In this document: positions 16,451 to 28,381 of the stretch, piece by piece
Numbering within the stretch: the stretch's first letter is position 1
Layout of the letters: each line of letters starts with the position of its first letter
Assembly (NCBI GenBank): GCA_029717555.1
Contig: JAMDHS010000029.1
Coordinates: forward strand, 1-64,000
DNA from: Peribolospora baueri
Lineage: Eukaryota > Basidiomycota > Peribolosporomycetes > Peribolosporales > Peribolosporaceae
DNA length: 64,000 nt
Direction of reading: 5' to 3'
The notes under the pieces: generated by a model
Databases searched by the model: none
What the model was told of the DNA's origin: nothing
What the model saw: the letters and a program-made list of their open reading frames with translations, nothing else
Program-made: the position numbers and the translations under genes

Positions 16451-17765
16451 ATGTCAGCCTTCCCCTGGCCATCCCCGTGTCTGCTCGCCCGGGCGGCGAC
16501 GCCGGCGGCGCCTGTTCGTGTTCTTCGAATTCCGTCTGCCCTCGTCCGCTCCGCTCGGTCGTTCACCTCTGCAGCCGGTCCGGCCGGAGGAGAGAAGGTG
16601 CGGGCGACGAGGAAGAGAGGGCCGGTGCGAGATTTGCCCAAGGTAAAGGTGTGTTTTTTTCGCTGTCAGCGGGTTCGCCCGTTTGGCGCCCTCGCTTGCG
16701 TCTCGAGTCCACGAGGGTGAAAAAAATTGAAAGAGCTGACGGTTGCGTTCTTCTATTGCGCCGCTCGCTCCTTGCCTTGCATTGCCTTGCTTTGCTTTGC
16801 TTTTCCCACCCGTCGCAGAGCCGGACACCGCTCTTCCTCGGCGCCGCTCTCACGGCGCTGACCTGCTGGGGCGCCTTTGCAGCGTACGCGACGAACAAGG
16901 AACGCCTCGCGAGCTCCGTATTCGCGTCCGCCAGCATGCAACTCCGCCATTCGCCAGAAGTGCAAAGAGAACTCGGCGAACCTGTTCTTCTGGACATTGG
17001 GCTGCTCGGTGATCCTTGGGTTTCTGGGCTGGTGAGATGGGAAACGATTTCTTGAGCTTGGGGTCGGCGCTGCCCTGTTTCGGTTCAATTTATAACACTT
17101 TTTTCGTACCTTGGACTCCTTCGCTTCTTGCCAACGACGCTCCCCGTGCCTAGATCAACCTCATGCAGGGCAAGGTGGACATCTCCTTCGATCTCAAAGG
17201 CCCGAAAGGTGAGCGATCCGCTCGCCCTCGCCTTCGCTCTTTCCTTCCCTTGGCGAGGAAGCCACCACGGGAGAAGGCACGCACCAGAGACGATCCGCTT
17301 CCCGTCCGGGGAGAAAACGACAGAGCGGACCACATCCGTGTGACCCACAACCGGCTCCTTCAGAAACTCACCACCCACGGGCCGTCTACATTTTCTCTTC
17401 TCCCCTCCCGCCTTTCTCCTCCTCCTTCTTCTTCCCTCGTCTCTCCCATCAAATCCCAGGCACTGGCAAAGCCTACTTCACGTCCATCAGAAGGGACAAG
17501 CAATCGGAGTGGGAGATCAGTGCGTCGCGTTTTTTTTTTCTTTCTTCTTCTTTGTCGTGTCCACTTTCTCATCATACATCTTCGCTCATCCTCGTCCTCC
17601 TCCGTACCGTACCCTCCTCCTCCAACGAACCAACCAACGACAGTCCGATTCAAGGTGATCACCGACGCCGGAAAGGAGGTCTCGCTGCTAGACAGCCTCG
17701 GGCCCCTCTCGCTCGACGAGTCGGGCGACGTCGTGTCCGCCGCCGCGAGCGCCCCGGGAGCGTAG
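16451..17765 (+). CDS. cytochrome oxidase assembly protein Coa1-like (Coa1/Tim21 fold)
   Basis: Likely mitochondrial inner-membrane protein that helps assemble cytochrome c oxidase. The first exon encodes an Arg/Ser/Ala-rich presequence with LVRSARSFTSAAG. A single membrane segment follows (TPLFLGAALTALTCWGAFAAYAT), then the intermembrane-space domain: VFASASMQLRHSPEVQREL, DPWVSG, INLMQGKVDISFDLKGPKG, GKAYFTSIRRDK, VRFKVITDAGKEVSLLD. The G-x-VDISF-x-x-KG-x-KG strand pair is typical of the Coa1 family; Tim21 shares the fold and is the main alternative. Five exons, with introns of about 80-240 nt. The 3' end converges on the PPR gene. Confidence 0.78.
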
Positions 17766-18579
17766 CGTCTGCGTCTTCTGACTGGACGGCGTGATGCGCG
17801 GACGTGGGCGAAACAAAGATCGCTCTGCTCTGGACAAGCGGAAGGTCGGGATCACACGCGGGCATGCCGCATGCATACGTGCGCGCCGTGCCATGGGTGG
17901 AAGGGATATGCGCGCCAAACATGGGTCTGCCTGCAATTACTTTGATGCTGTACCGCTAACGAAAATGGGAGGGATGCGCTGAGCTGGGGTTTATTGGGAG
18001 GAGGGTCACACAGCCAGAGACAGACAGAGTCAAGGTCGGATCCAGAGCCAGAGCCAGGGCCGAGAAGGGAGTGGGTCTAGGCGGTGCAAGGCAGGAAACA
18101 GGGAGAAGGACAGGGAGGAGGAGGACGATGGCGACGATGATGATGACGACGATTGATAATGATACAGGGGCAGAGCGGACAGTAGAGGAAGAAAGACTGC
18201 AACGGCGACGACAAGACGATAGGAAGAAGGACCGGCCCTAGCGAAGAAAGACGAAAGACAAAAGGTCATGGAGAAGGAAAGCAAAGAGAAGGGGGCGGGG
18301 GGGGGACGCTTGGCATGGACTAGAACTCGAGACCATGAACCAAAAGTCTGGCCAGGCGGTCCATCGCTTTTAGATAAGAAGAATAAAAAAAAAGATCTAT
18401 TAATATGACCGGCGGGACGGGTCCAAAGAGGCGAGAGGGCCGGACTTTGTCGGGCGCATGTGGTGGACGGACGGGGTATGAGGATGGGACGGTTGGAAAG
18501 ACGGAAGTGCGAGCGAGCGAGCTGGCTGCGAGGGCCAGCCAGGCAAAGCGGAGCCCAACCGAATCGAACCAGACAGGAA
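17766..18579. other. convergent intergenic region Coa1-like / PPR gene
   Basis: 814 bp between two gene 3' ends. It is purine-rich on the plus strand with a G-run near 18290-18304. I see no coding or RNA gene. Confidence 0.4.
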
Positions 18580-21500
18580 TCAGGGCGCAGGCGCAGACGC
18601 AACCTCGCCTGCCGGCAGCGGTTCTTGTGGAGGCTCGTCGCCGAGCAACGAGCTTATCCGCACCACCAGCGCCGGCGGGAGCCCTCGTCCTTCGAGGCGC
18701 TTGACGAGCTCCTGCGCGCGGTCGCGGTTACCGGTGCCAAGCTCAGCGCGGACCATGACCTCGTAAGTGGATGGCTCGCGAAAGACGACCTCGTCGTCGA
18801 CGCCGTCCGGTCTCGGAGGAATGCTCGAGCCGTCGGAGGAGGACGTCGACTTGGCCACGTGGTTCCCAGGTGCGGCATGGCCAGCCGGGGCGTCGGCCAT
18901 GGAGTCGAAGATAGCGCGGGCCTCGTCGATCTTGTTGTCAGCGGCGTAACCCCTGATGAGGAGGTTGGCCTGTATACGGAAGAAGGAAAGGGGCGAGAAG
19001 ACGGCTAGCGGTCAGCGAAAGAAAGAATAAAAATTTATTGACGACAGAGGTAGGCAGTTTAAGGCCCAGCACCCACGATGTAGGCGGTCATGTGCACGCC
19101 GCTCTTCTTCAGCCGGTCCACATACTCCGGGATGAGGTCGGTACGGTGATGAGCGACAAAGACGTTCAACAGCGCCTCGAACGCGACCGCGTCCGGCAAG
19201 GGCGACACCGAGTCCCGACCCTGAGTCTGAGCGATGGTGGAAGGGTGGGTGGCGATGGAATCAAAGATCTCCCTCGCTTTTTCCAAGTCCTTCTTCACGC
19301 AACCCCACGAGTAGATCAAGCTGCCCCAATGAGTGCCCTGCACGCGCTCCTTTGGATCGGCCACGAGACGCTCGAACACGTCCGACAGGCTGTCCGAGTC
19401 GACCGGCTCGATGGTCCCGTAGGCGTCCATGAGGAGCTTGTAGGTGTGCGCGCTGGGCGACACGCCGGCCTTGAGCAAGGCGTCAAAGTAGTGGAGCACG
19501 CGCTCCCGGTCGGGCTTGCCGTGGATGTAGAACTGCATCATGGTGTTGTAGGGCGGCACGCGGGGCTTAAAGTTGGGTAGGCTGACCATGTCGTTGAAGA
19601 GCTGCGTCGCTATCTGCTCGTCGCCGATCCTCGCCACCGCGTTGATCAAGGCGCCGTAGGTGACACTGGTGGGGCGCAGGTGTGCCTGCTTCATCTGCTG
19701 GAACAGGTCGAGCGCGACGTCGGCCTTGCGGGCGCGGGAGAGCTTGGAGATGACGGTGTTGAAGAGGAACACGTTCGGACGGACGCCGAGGCGCTGGCTC
19801 TCCTCGAACAGGTCCCGAGCGACGCTCGCGTCGTCGGTCGTGTCGCGCACGTTGTTGACGAGCGCCGCGTACGCGTCGGCGCTCGGAGCGCCGCCAGCGT
19901 CGCGGATGCGGATGCGGTGCATGTTCGCCGCCTCGGGCTGACCGCCGTGAGCGAGGGCGATGATCATGCTGTCCTCGATGGCCAGCCAACCTTGCGATTG
20001 CCACGTCGCGTCGGACGCCAAGCTGGTGACCAGGTGCTGTCCGATCTGGTAGAGCTCCTGCACGCGATCCAATTTGCCCCCGCGACCGAGCGAGTTGATG
20101 AGCCTGGCGAGCGACTCGGGCGTCGGATAGACGCCTTCAGACACCGATTGCTTCAGCTGGTCGTACGCTTGATCCGCGTTGACGTTCATCCAGGGGCGGG
20201 AGTGAAGGTCGAGCCAGTTGGCGAGATCGGGATCGACGATGTTGACGGCGGGAAGGTCGGCAAAGGTCTGGGTAGGGAAAAAGGGGGTGGTGGTCGCGTC
20301 CGCGGGAAGCTCGGTGGTCGCGTCCAGCTCGTGCTGCTGTCGCAAATCACCACCATCCACCTCGGGCGAGCGAGGAGGGGACGTGAGCGTCGTCTCCTGC
20401 GAAGCAACGTCCGAAGCAGAAGAAAGCGCGTCGGAAGACGAAGGGGCCATGACCGAGTCTGTCTGGTCCGCCACCGCCTCCGTCGCCGTCGCCGCCGCGG
20501 CGGCGGGCAAAGGCTGAACGGAGCGCAAGTTCTCGGCGAGCGCGGGGTCGACGGCGGCCAACATCTCTGTGGCGGCCTCCTTTCCGCGGGTGCGCACGAG
20601 AACGCGAGCGGGATGCGTGAGGGAGATGTGCCAACTCTGGCCCTCGACGGCGGCCAAGTCCTTGAGCATGGTCTCGAAGGGGACGAGATCGACTGGCGCC
20701 GGGGCGGCAAAGGCAGAAGCGTCGCCGAGCTTGAGCGACTCGAGGGCGGTGTACGCGTGGAGGATCAAACTCCAGGCCTTAGAGGGCAGGGCGAGCTGCT
20801 TGGCGTCGCCGTTGGCCTCGGATCGAGCGATGGTGTAGATCTGCGCTATGCGTTGGCCGAAGATGGGCGGAAGTCGGGAGGGGAAGCGAAGGGGCGGGAA
20901 GAGGGAATTGGAGATCAGGGCGAGGAACTCGGCGGTGGGCTTGCGGTCGTGGACCTCGAGCACGCGCTCAAAGTCGTCGTCGAGCTTAATCCCGAGGATG
21001 GACGCGGCGGAGTGAAGGAAGTGAGCGACCCTGGGCCGTCGCACGTCGACGAGCGAGTCGTCATAGACGCGAACAGAGCACTGGCAGAAGACCTTGACGG
21101 CGTCGTTGATGCGTCCGAGCGCGACGAGGCGCTCGATGAGGATGCGGCCGTAGGTGTTGGGGAACTTTCTGTAGGTGCTGGTCTGCAGGGAATAGTAGCG
21201 GTCGAAGGTCTCCTCCGCTTGGAGCGCCTTGTCGAGCATGACGTTCGCCAAGGCGGTGTCGCCGGCTTCGAGGGCGGCGTCGGACGCGCGAGCGTTGGCA
21301 CGAATGACGGCGAGGCAGGAGCCGACGCGAAGTTTGACGTTGTCGACGGAAGCGCGTTCGATGGCGAGATGGAAGATGCGGTTGACTTCGTCGACGTGAG
21401 AGGGAGAGGCATGAGAGATATGCTCTATCATCAGGTTGAAAAGGTTCTCGTCTGGCCGTGGGATGGACACGTCCATCGGTGACGTCTCGAGGACGGCCTG

Positions 21501-23153
21501 AAGGCGGTCGAACCACTTGACGGCGGTGTCGTAATCGCCAATGTCGAGGAAACCGCGGATGACGTAGTAATAAGTCAAGGCCGTTGGCACTGGCGGGTCT
21601 CCGGCGACGAGCTGCTCCCCTCTCGCTTTCCTCTCCAGGCTGCCCACCATCTCCTCGACGAGGGCGACGGCGCCGGCCGAGTCGCCATTGGAGAAGAGGG
21701 CGGTAATCATGCGCTCCCAGACGTTCCTGCCCTTGACGGTATACTTGTCAGACTCGTACTCCTCCTTGAAGAAGGCGCGGAACTCGTCGAAGATGAACCG
21801 GGCGTCCTTCATGTGGCCAGCGCGAGCGTAGGCGGAGAGGAGCCAACCGTAGGAGTGGGGGTCGGGCGAGACGTAGAGGTCCGCCTCAAGGCGGGCGAAC
21901 ACGCGACGGGCGTCCTCGAACCTGCCCTGTTTGGCGCACGCGTTGAGAAGGCAGTTGTAGGCGATCAAGCTCAGCGGCTGGGGGCGTTCAGCGGAGATGG
22001 CGGTGAAGAGGCGAAGCGCCTCGTCGAGCTTGGAGTGTTTCTCATAGAGCTGCTCGGTGTCCCACGAGCCTGGCGTGTCATCGAATTCCGACGCGTCGTC
22101 CGAGACGGACGCCGAGTCTTCCTCGGCCGCGGCGTCGGCCTGTGCCGGCTTGCCCTGGCCTAAGAGGGCGGCCTCCATGGCCCTGGTGCGCTTGCGAGAC
22201 TGGGCCTTGGCATGCATCCTGCTGAGCTCGATGTCTCTCTTAGCGAGGGCTTCGAGGATGAGGCTGAAGGTGCGCTTGTTGGGCTGGACGTCCTTGTTGA
22301 GCATGTCGGAGTAGATGTCGGTAATCGGCGTGAGGGGGTCTTCGAAGTTGTGAACGACGACGAGGGCCTCGATGGCCATGTTGAACAGCGTCACGTCCTG
22401 TTCCTCGACGGGCAGCTTGCGGAAGGCGGACACCTCCTTCTTGATGAGCTCGATGTCCCGACGCTGGGCGGCGAACATGAGAGCGCGATACCTCTTCATG
22501 CCGGCCTTTTCCTTTTCCGCCCTGATTTGTGACCTGGGTCTGCGGTCCGGGGTATCAGAAGACGGTGTGGGGGTAGGAGAGGCGGAAGACGGGGTGTCAT
22601 GGTCGTGCTCCGTCGTGTTCGGCACCGCGTTCTCGTCCTCCTCCGACGCGAGTCTCTCTTTCTTCTCTTCCCCGGCCTCGGCGAGGAAACTCTTCCCTCG
22701 GCCGTCGCCGTCGCCCTCTCTCGCGCCCTCGACCTGGCCCTCGCCCTCGCCGCCGACTTGCGCTTCGTCGGACTGGGCGGCGCTGAAGGCATGCCGCCAT
22801 CTCGCCTGGGCCTCGGCGCTGGTGAGGACGAGGTGAGGGCCGTCTGGGCCTCCGGAGGAAAGGATCAAGGCGCCGGTGCTGCGGGCGTCGCCGTAGGTGA
22901 AGCTGCTGCGCCGATCTCGGAGGCGGCTGTGGGCGGGGTAGCGGGAAGGAGGGTCGAGGGAGTTGTTGGAGGAGGCGGCGGCAGCGCCGGCTCGCTTGCG
23001 CTGCTCCTCGCGATCATCGTCCCTGGTGGCGGAGGTGAGGAGAGGGGCGACGTCGGAGGCGCTCTCCCTGGCGCCGTAGTAGAAGGCCTTGCCGGCCTTC
23101 TTGGAGGTGAGGGGGATGCGGGAGGCCTTGAAGTAGGCGGTGGGGCGGAACAT
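18580..23153 (-). CDS. large pentatricopeptide repeat protein, probably mitochondrial
   Basis: About 1488 residues in two coding exons: 19077-23153 and 18580-18969, joined by a 107-nt intron. PPR motifs are plain along the chain: IAYNCLLNACAKQGRFEDAR, SYGWLLSAYARAGHMKDARF, PNVFLFNTVISKLSRARKAD, VTYGALINAVARIGDEQIAT, PPYNTMMQFYIHGKPDRERV, HTYKLLMDAYG and, across the intron, MTAYI-ANLLIRGYAADNKIDEA. The chain starts MFRPTAYFKASRIPLTSKK, a basic, acid-free stretch that suits mitochondrial import. Acidic, Ala-rich linkers separate repeat blocks. Fungal proteins of this size and layout (Pet309/Cya5 type) stabilise or activate translation of mitochondrial mRNAs; the specific target is not readable. 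A 600-codon antisense open frame is a GC-rich shadow. Confidence 0.9.
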
Positions 23154-24000
23154 GACTGTGCCGCTCGGTGGTCAGCGGGAGAAGCGTGCCGTGGGCACTG
23201 CAGCCGCCGCCGTGGTGTGGTCGGTGGTGGTGGGGCTGTGGCTGTGGATGTGGACGTGCGAGGAAGTGAAGGTGTATGTGACGTGTATGTGATGCGTGTG
23301 GAATGTGTATGCGGATGCGGACGTCGTGGTCGTGGTCGCCTTCTTCTTCGTGGTCGTCTTCTTCTTCTTCTTCGTCTTCGTCGTCGTCGTCGTCGTCCTC
23401 CGCCTCCTCCTGGTCGTCGTTGCGCAGTTAGCTAACTTGTTCTTCCTTTCTCCGGTCTGGCCGGGGCGAGGTTCGAGTGAGAAGTCGAGTGTCGTCGATT
23501 CGATTCGAAGTCGTGCGGACGACGGACGAAAGAGTTTTCTTAAGGCCTTCGAGTTCACTTGCTGCGGCGTCCCGGCCCTTCCCTCCCTTCGCCCGTTTCC
23601 TTCCGCGCCGCCGCGTCACCGTCACCGTTCGGCAGGGCGGCCATGGACAAGAGATAATGGATGGGCGCCGAGCCGAGCACGTGACCGGTGACGACCATCC
23701 ACGGCCGTCGACCCTCCCCTCGGCCATTACCGTCGGCCGGCTGTCCGTCGAGCACAGCCCAGCGAGGGAGTGGAGTAGGCAGTGACGATCGATCCACCGC
23801 TTTTTCTGGAATGGAACGAATCGAGCGCAAGGGGCGGGCGGGTGGGGGACGGAGGGAGGGGAGGGAGCGACGGCCACCCTTACCTGACAACGTCGGTCGT
23901 TGCGTTGCGTGTATAAATAAATAAATGATCGATCTCCGATTCTTTGCTTCCCGAGTTCGACAACAGACAGACAGACAGAGCCAGACGATCCAACCCTCAA
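23154..24000. promoter_or_regulatory. divergent region PPR / DUF1772 with trinucleotide tracts
   Basis: 847-bp spacer between divergent starts. At about 23318-23425 is a dense run of imperfect GTC/TTC trinucleotides. Open frames across it encode only poly-Thr/Lys or poly-Val/Phe and are not supported as genes. Confidence 0.5.
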
Positions 24001-24772
24001 ATGGCCACCGTCTTTCATTCCCCTCCGTACGCGACGGCGCTCGGCCTCGGCCTGTGAGTGCCAGTCTGCCTTCCTAGCCCGCCCCCAATCTCACTCACCC
24101 CTTTCCGCCCGCCAGCGCATCGACGACCTACTTCTTCTGGAGCAACTTGGGCCAGGCGTTCACGGGCATCGTCCCCGCCATCCAAGACGAGCGCAACGCG
24201 CTGGCCTGGGCAGACAGGGTCAAGCTGTGGGCCTGGTTCTACAAGCATGCGTCTGTGCGTTGTGTTCTCCGTCTCTTTCCACCTTGACTTTCGGCGAAGC
24301 GACATGATATCTCATCCCTTTCTTCCGTCGCCCCCTTACGCCCACCAGCGACACATGGCTCCCGCGGCGGCCGTCGGGTTTCTTTCCCATCTCGTCGCCG
24401 CCGCGCTCCAGCCATCCAGTTCCAACCTCCGTTCTGTCTTCTTCTTCGCCGCGGGCGTCGGCATCAGCGTCGTGCCCTTCACTCTCCTAGCCTGTCAGTT
24501 CGGTTGCCCCGAGTGGCGATGCGATTCGCCCAACGCGCACCACGTCGTGCTCACTTGCTCTTTCTGTCTACGCTCCACCAGTGAAACCCATCAACGACCG
24601 ATTGGAGCAGCTCGCCTCGCGCAGCCGAGAGAAGAAGGACGCGCTGACCGAGGCGGAAGAGAGCGAGGCCAAGACGCTGATCGATAGCTGGCGCAAGCGT
24701 CACCGCGTTCGCATCCTCCTCGGTGCCGCGGCCTGGGTGCTCAGCGTGGAGGCGCTGCTCTTGTCTATTTGA
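24001..24772 (+). CDS. DUF1772-family integral membrane protein
   Basis: Small multipass membrane protein, about 170 residues in four exons. It starts MATVFHSPPYATALGLGL with a first membrane segment continuing ASTTYFFWSNLGQAF. The segments MAPAAAVGFLSHLVAAAL and SVFFFAAGVGISVVPFTLLA are further helices, followed by LKPINDRLEQLASR and a last helix ILLGAAAWVLSVEALLL at the extreme C-terminus. The four-helix layout with N-x-x-L-x-x-L after helix 3 and a W-x-x-x-H/R before helix 4 is that of DUF1772, the family that includes anthrone-oxygenase-like fungal proteins. No cluster of secondary-metabolism genes surrounds it, so I do not assign catalysis. Confidence 0.78.
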
Positions 24773-25185
24773 AGACTGGCGTCGGATCTGTACTTGGAAA
24801 TTGAAATGGAAATGAAATGGATTTGGATTTGGATTTGGACTTGGGCTTGACATGCACGACTGACTCGTCGACCGACGCCCGCACCGACTCGACCGACTCG
24901 ATGATCGGTGCCACGTGGCCAGCCGCAGCAAGTTACTTCGCTCGAAGAAACCAGACTCGGGGGCGAGTCGAGGTCGAATGACAGACAAAGACAGAAGAAG
25001 AAGCACGTCGTCCGGTTCATCTTCTTCCTCCATCTCATCCACACTCGTCCCTTTCCTTCTCGCCCCGCCCTCTCCTTCGACGTCGCTAGCGTATAGATCA
25101 CACCGTCACCTCCGTTTCATTCACCCTCGGATCTCCCCTCCCTTACCGTTCGCGCCTCCCGCTGCTTTGTAGCACGACATCGCAC
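24773..25185. other. intergenic region DUF1772 / TIF6
   Basis: 413 bp. A short hexanucleotide run (GGATTT units with variants) lies near 24795-24850. Otherwise nothing is seen. Confidence 0.5.
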
Positions 25186-26498
25186 ATGGCTGTCCGTGAG
25201 TGCGCGCGAACGCAAGCGGCGCGGCGGATCGACGGCGTAGGCTAACGCTATGGGATCCGTTTTGTTTTGTTTTGTTTTGTTTTGTTTTGTTTTTCTTTTT
25301 CTTCTTGCTTAGGTACACAGTTCGAAAACAGCTCCGAGGTCGGCGTCTTCTCCAAGCTGACCAACGGGTACGTCCATTCCTCCCTTCGCCCGCGCCCTTG
25401 TTCGGCTAGCGTTGACGTCTCCTTCTTTCTTTCTTTCTTTTTCGCGCATCTCCCGCAGCTATTGTCTCGTCGCTATCGGCGGCTCGGCCAACTTTTACAG
25501 CACCTTTGAGGCAGAGCTGGCCGATGTCATTCCCGGTGCGTCCGCGTTATTGTCGTGGAGCGAGGGGGCGTGGAGGACGATGGACGGCTGACGCGCCGCC
25601 CGGTTGTGCTTGCGCTTGCAGTCGTTCACACCTCGATCGCCGGCACGCGCATCGTCGGTCGGCTGACCGCCGGAAACCGACACGGCCTTCTGGTGCCGTC
25701 GACGACGACGGACCAGGAATTGCAGCACCTGCGCAACTCGTTGCCGGACTCGGTGTCCATCCAGAGGGTCGAGGAGCGATTGTCGGCGTTGGGAAACGTG
25801 ATTGCGGCGAATGATTATGTGGCGCTGGTACACCCGGACGTGGACCGAGAGACGGAGGAGATCATCGCCGACGTGCTCAAGGTCGAGGTGTTCAGACAGA
25901 CGATCGCAGACCAGGTCCTTGTGGGCAGCTACTGCGCGCTGACCAACCAGGGCGGCCTGGTGCATCCCAAGACAAGCATCCAGGACCAGGACGAGTTGAG
26001 CTCGCTGTTGCAGGTGCCGTTGGTGGTGAGTTGTCGTTGTCGTTGTTGTTGTCCTCGTCCTCGTCCTCGTCTCACGCCTTACATCCGCCGTCCTCCTAGG
26101 CCGGCTCAGTAAACCGAGGAAGCCCAGTGATCGCCGGTGGGATGGTGGTGAACGATTGGAGCGCGTTCACAGGGACCGAAACGACGGCGACCGAGTTGAG
26201 CGTCGTCGAGGCGACGTTCAGTGAGTTCCCGAGCGGGCGGGCGGGCGAGAGGGTTGGTTCTTCTGGCTGACACGGCGCTCCTTTGTGCCCTTGCCGCCGC
26301 CGCTGTCTTTGCTTTCTTTCCCCCCAGAGCTACAGGGCCAAGAGTCGACGGCGATCGTCACCGACATGCGGGATGGTGAGCAGCGTTGCCGGGGCCGATA
26401 TGGGCGCCCTTCGTCGTCATCGTCGTCGTCCCATCTGACCGTGTCGTTGTTTCTTTCCGCTTATCGCCTCGACAGCTCTCGTCGACGCATACGCATGA
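25186..26498 (+). CDS. TIF6: translation initiation factor 6 (60S anti-association factor)
   Basis: eIF6 binds the 60S subunit, blocks premature joining to 40S and is needed for 60S biogenesis in the nucleolus. The coding start is a 10-nt exon (ATGGCTGTCC) spliced to GTACACAGTTC, giving [20 protein letters not shown], the canonical terminus. Then come [115 protein letters not shown] and [13 protein letters not shown]. These are the repeated elements of the five-fold pentein propeller. The chain ends VTDMRDALVDAYA, about 245 residues, the normal length. Seven exons; intron 1 carries a (TTTTG)n repeat. Confidence 0.96.
25257..25297 (+). repeat. (TTTTG)n microsatellite in TIF6 intron 1
   Basis: About seven tandem TTTTG units form the pyrimidine-rich stretch shortly before the acceptor at 25312. 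They may double as the polypyrimidine tract. Confidence 0.85.
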
Positions 26499-27789
26499 GA
26501 ACCCGGCCCGACCGACGGTGGCCGACGGTTGGCTTTGGCTCTCCTTTCTTTCGTCCTCGCTCGCGCGTTTGCCCCGTCTTTCCTTCCTTCCTTCCTTTGT
26601 TTGTTTGTTTCGTCGCTGCATACGCACGCACGCACATACGGATCACGTCTTCGGCCCTGCTCAGCTCAGCCAGTCGGTCTTGCAATGCAATGCAATCCGC
26701 TGTCATCCAAACAGACAGTCCGAGTGCGAGTGCGAGTCGGAAAGCGAGCGTGTCGAAGGAAGCGAAGCGTCCAAAAAAAACAAAAACAAGAAAAGGAAAA
26801 ACAAAAGGGAAGAAAAAAAAGTGGAGGAGAAGGAGAACGAGGAAAAGAAGGAGGTGCATAGCAAGCAAACAGCGTCATACTACACCAGCCCCACACCAGC
26901 CCACACCAAGCCCATACGAGACGAGACGAGACGGGGGCAGGCGGTTGCGAGGACGGCGTAGTGCGTGGTACCGCTTGCGCTGTCCTTATCGAGCGGGGCG
27001 TCGTCCTTTTTTTTGGATTGGATTGGATTGTTTTTGCTGTGCTTTGCTATGCTATGCTACGCTATGTGTGTGCGTGCGTGTCAATACAAACCGGATGGAC
27101 CTGCTTCCCGACCGAAGCCGTCGTTCGAGTCGTTCGAGTCGTTCAAGTCCGACTCCGAGTCCGAGTCCGAGCCCGTCGGTCGTCCCAGTGGCGCGGGCTG
27201 CGGATGCACGAGGCAGTGGAGTGAGTGACTCGGGTGGCGCTAACGGAAGCGTGTGTGTGTATTGTGTGTGTATGTGTGTAGGCACGCCCACGTGGCATTC
27301 CATCCTTCCTCCACTCTTCTTTCGACGCCACAAGCTCACCCACTCGAGTGCCATGCTCACTCCCATTCCCGTCCGCCGATGGTCGCACGCCGCCCCGCAC
27401 TACGGTGCATAGGCGGACGCGAGCACACAGACACACACAGCTAAGTGATGACCGGAGCCGACGCGGGTCAAGCTAAGCCGTCTCCTTCCATTCGTCTCGA
27501 GACCGCCAGTCACGCTCACCTCGGCGTTCGTCGCTTCCCCCGCGAGTCAGACTGACAGATAGAAAGACAAAAAAGGGACGGCTCGCTGGCTCCCTCCTTT
27601 CAACACAACCACGACCATGACGTAGTAGCCTCCCTTCCCCTTTCCCTCCTCCGCACACGCCACGCCACCGACGCCACCCCTTTGTCCCTCCCTACCACCG
27701 CCTTCCCGGCCACGATCCCTCCTCCCTCCTCCCTCCTCCCCGTCCCAACTCTAACTTCCTCCGACCACCTCACCCGCCCACCTGACAAC
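26499..27789. repeat. microsatellite-dense intergenic region
   Basis: 1.29-kb spacer without a supported gene. In order it contains CTTC/TTTG tetranucleotides (about 26580-26612), an A-rich purine block (26773-26850), GGATT units (27015-27032), GCTATG units (27046-27066), TCGTTCGAG and TCCGAG units (27121-27172) and GT-rich runs (27252-27284). Open frames on both strands are low complexity. Confidence 0.6.
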
Positions 27790-28381
27790 ATGAGCATGTT
27801 TCCCCCCCAGCTCTACGCTGGCCCACCCAGCTACGGCGGCCAATGGGGTGGCGGCGGTCCGATGTACGGCTACGGAGGGAATTACTCCGGCTCGGGATCG
27901 GATGCGCTGCTCATGGGTGAGTTTGTTGACGTCCCTTCATCCCTCGGACACTTTTTTCTTTCTTTCTTTTGTATCCCGTACGCTGACCGTCCTCCTTACA
28001 CTCCTCGCTCCAGTCTTCTTCTTCGCCCTCCTCGTCACCGTCTGCGTCCCCCTCTACGTCAACCTCATTGCGCCCGCCATACCGAGGCCGCTGACCGAGG
28101 AGGAAAAGAAAAAGAAGGAGGAGGAGGAGAAAAAGAAGAAAGAGGAGGAGGAGAAGAAGAAAAAGGAGGAAGAGGAGAAGAAGAAAAAGGAGGAAGAGGA
28201 GAAGAAGAAAAAAGAGGAAGAAGAGAAAAAGAAAAAGGAGGAGGAGAAGAGGCAGGAGGTAGTCAACATCTTCAAGTCCTTACTCTACGCCGGCGGCAGG
28301 GACCACTACTACGGCGGCGGCAACGGTTATTGGTGTGACCCGTATTATGCCTACGAATGGCCCTACCCGTACGGCTCGTGA
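27790..28381 (+). CDS. small membrane protein with Glu/Lys single-alpha-helix repeat
   Basis: Unrecognised 164-residue protein in two exons (27790-27916 and 28014-28381). Residues 1-42 are rich in Gly, Tyr and Pro (YGGQWGGGGPMYGYGG). Next comes one hydrophobic helix, VFFFALLVTVCVPLYVNLI, the only membrane segment. A charged stretch follows of about 55 residues made of near-perfect KKKKEEEE octads, the pattern of an ER/K stable single alpha helix. The tail is EVVNIFKSLLYAGG and a Gly/Tyr-rich end (YYGGGNGYWCDPYY). The splice site is canonical and both exons are in phase. Without homologs I cannot name a function. A rod-like spacer projecting from a membrane is a reasonable inference. It could be lineage specific. 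Confidence 0.62.
28097..28258 (+). repeat. 24-nt coding tandem repeat (Glu4-Lys4)
   Basis: About six copies of a 24-nt purine-only unit, GAG/GAA x4 then AAG/AAA x4, inside exon 2 of the small membrane protein. Synonymous differences between copies show that the amino-acid pattern is kept. Confidence 0.85.

Noticed and set aside
19680-21482. 600-codon plus-strand open frame antisense to the PPR gene
   Set aside because: Shadow of a GC-rich coding strand: composition is Gly/Arg/Val-rich, no domain is seen, and the PPR repeats on the other strand explain the region fully.
23172-23558. Thr/Lys repeat frame in the PPR/DUF1772 spacer
   Set aside because: Explained by GTC/TTC trinucleotide repeats; there is no start context or splice support.
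26285-27412. 375-codon plus-strand frame overlapping the end of TIF6
   Set aside because: Runs out of phase through TIF6 introns and then through microsatellites; it encodes simple Ser/Arg/Lys runs.
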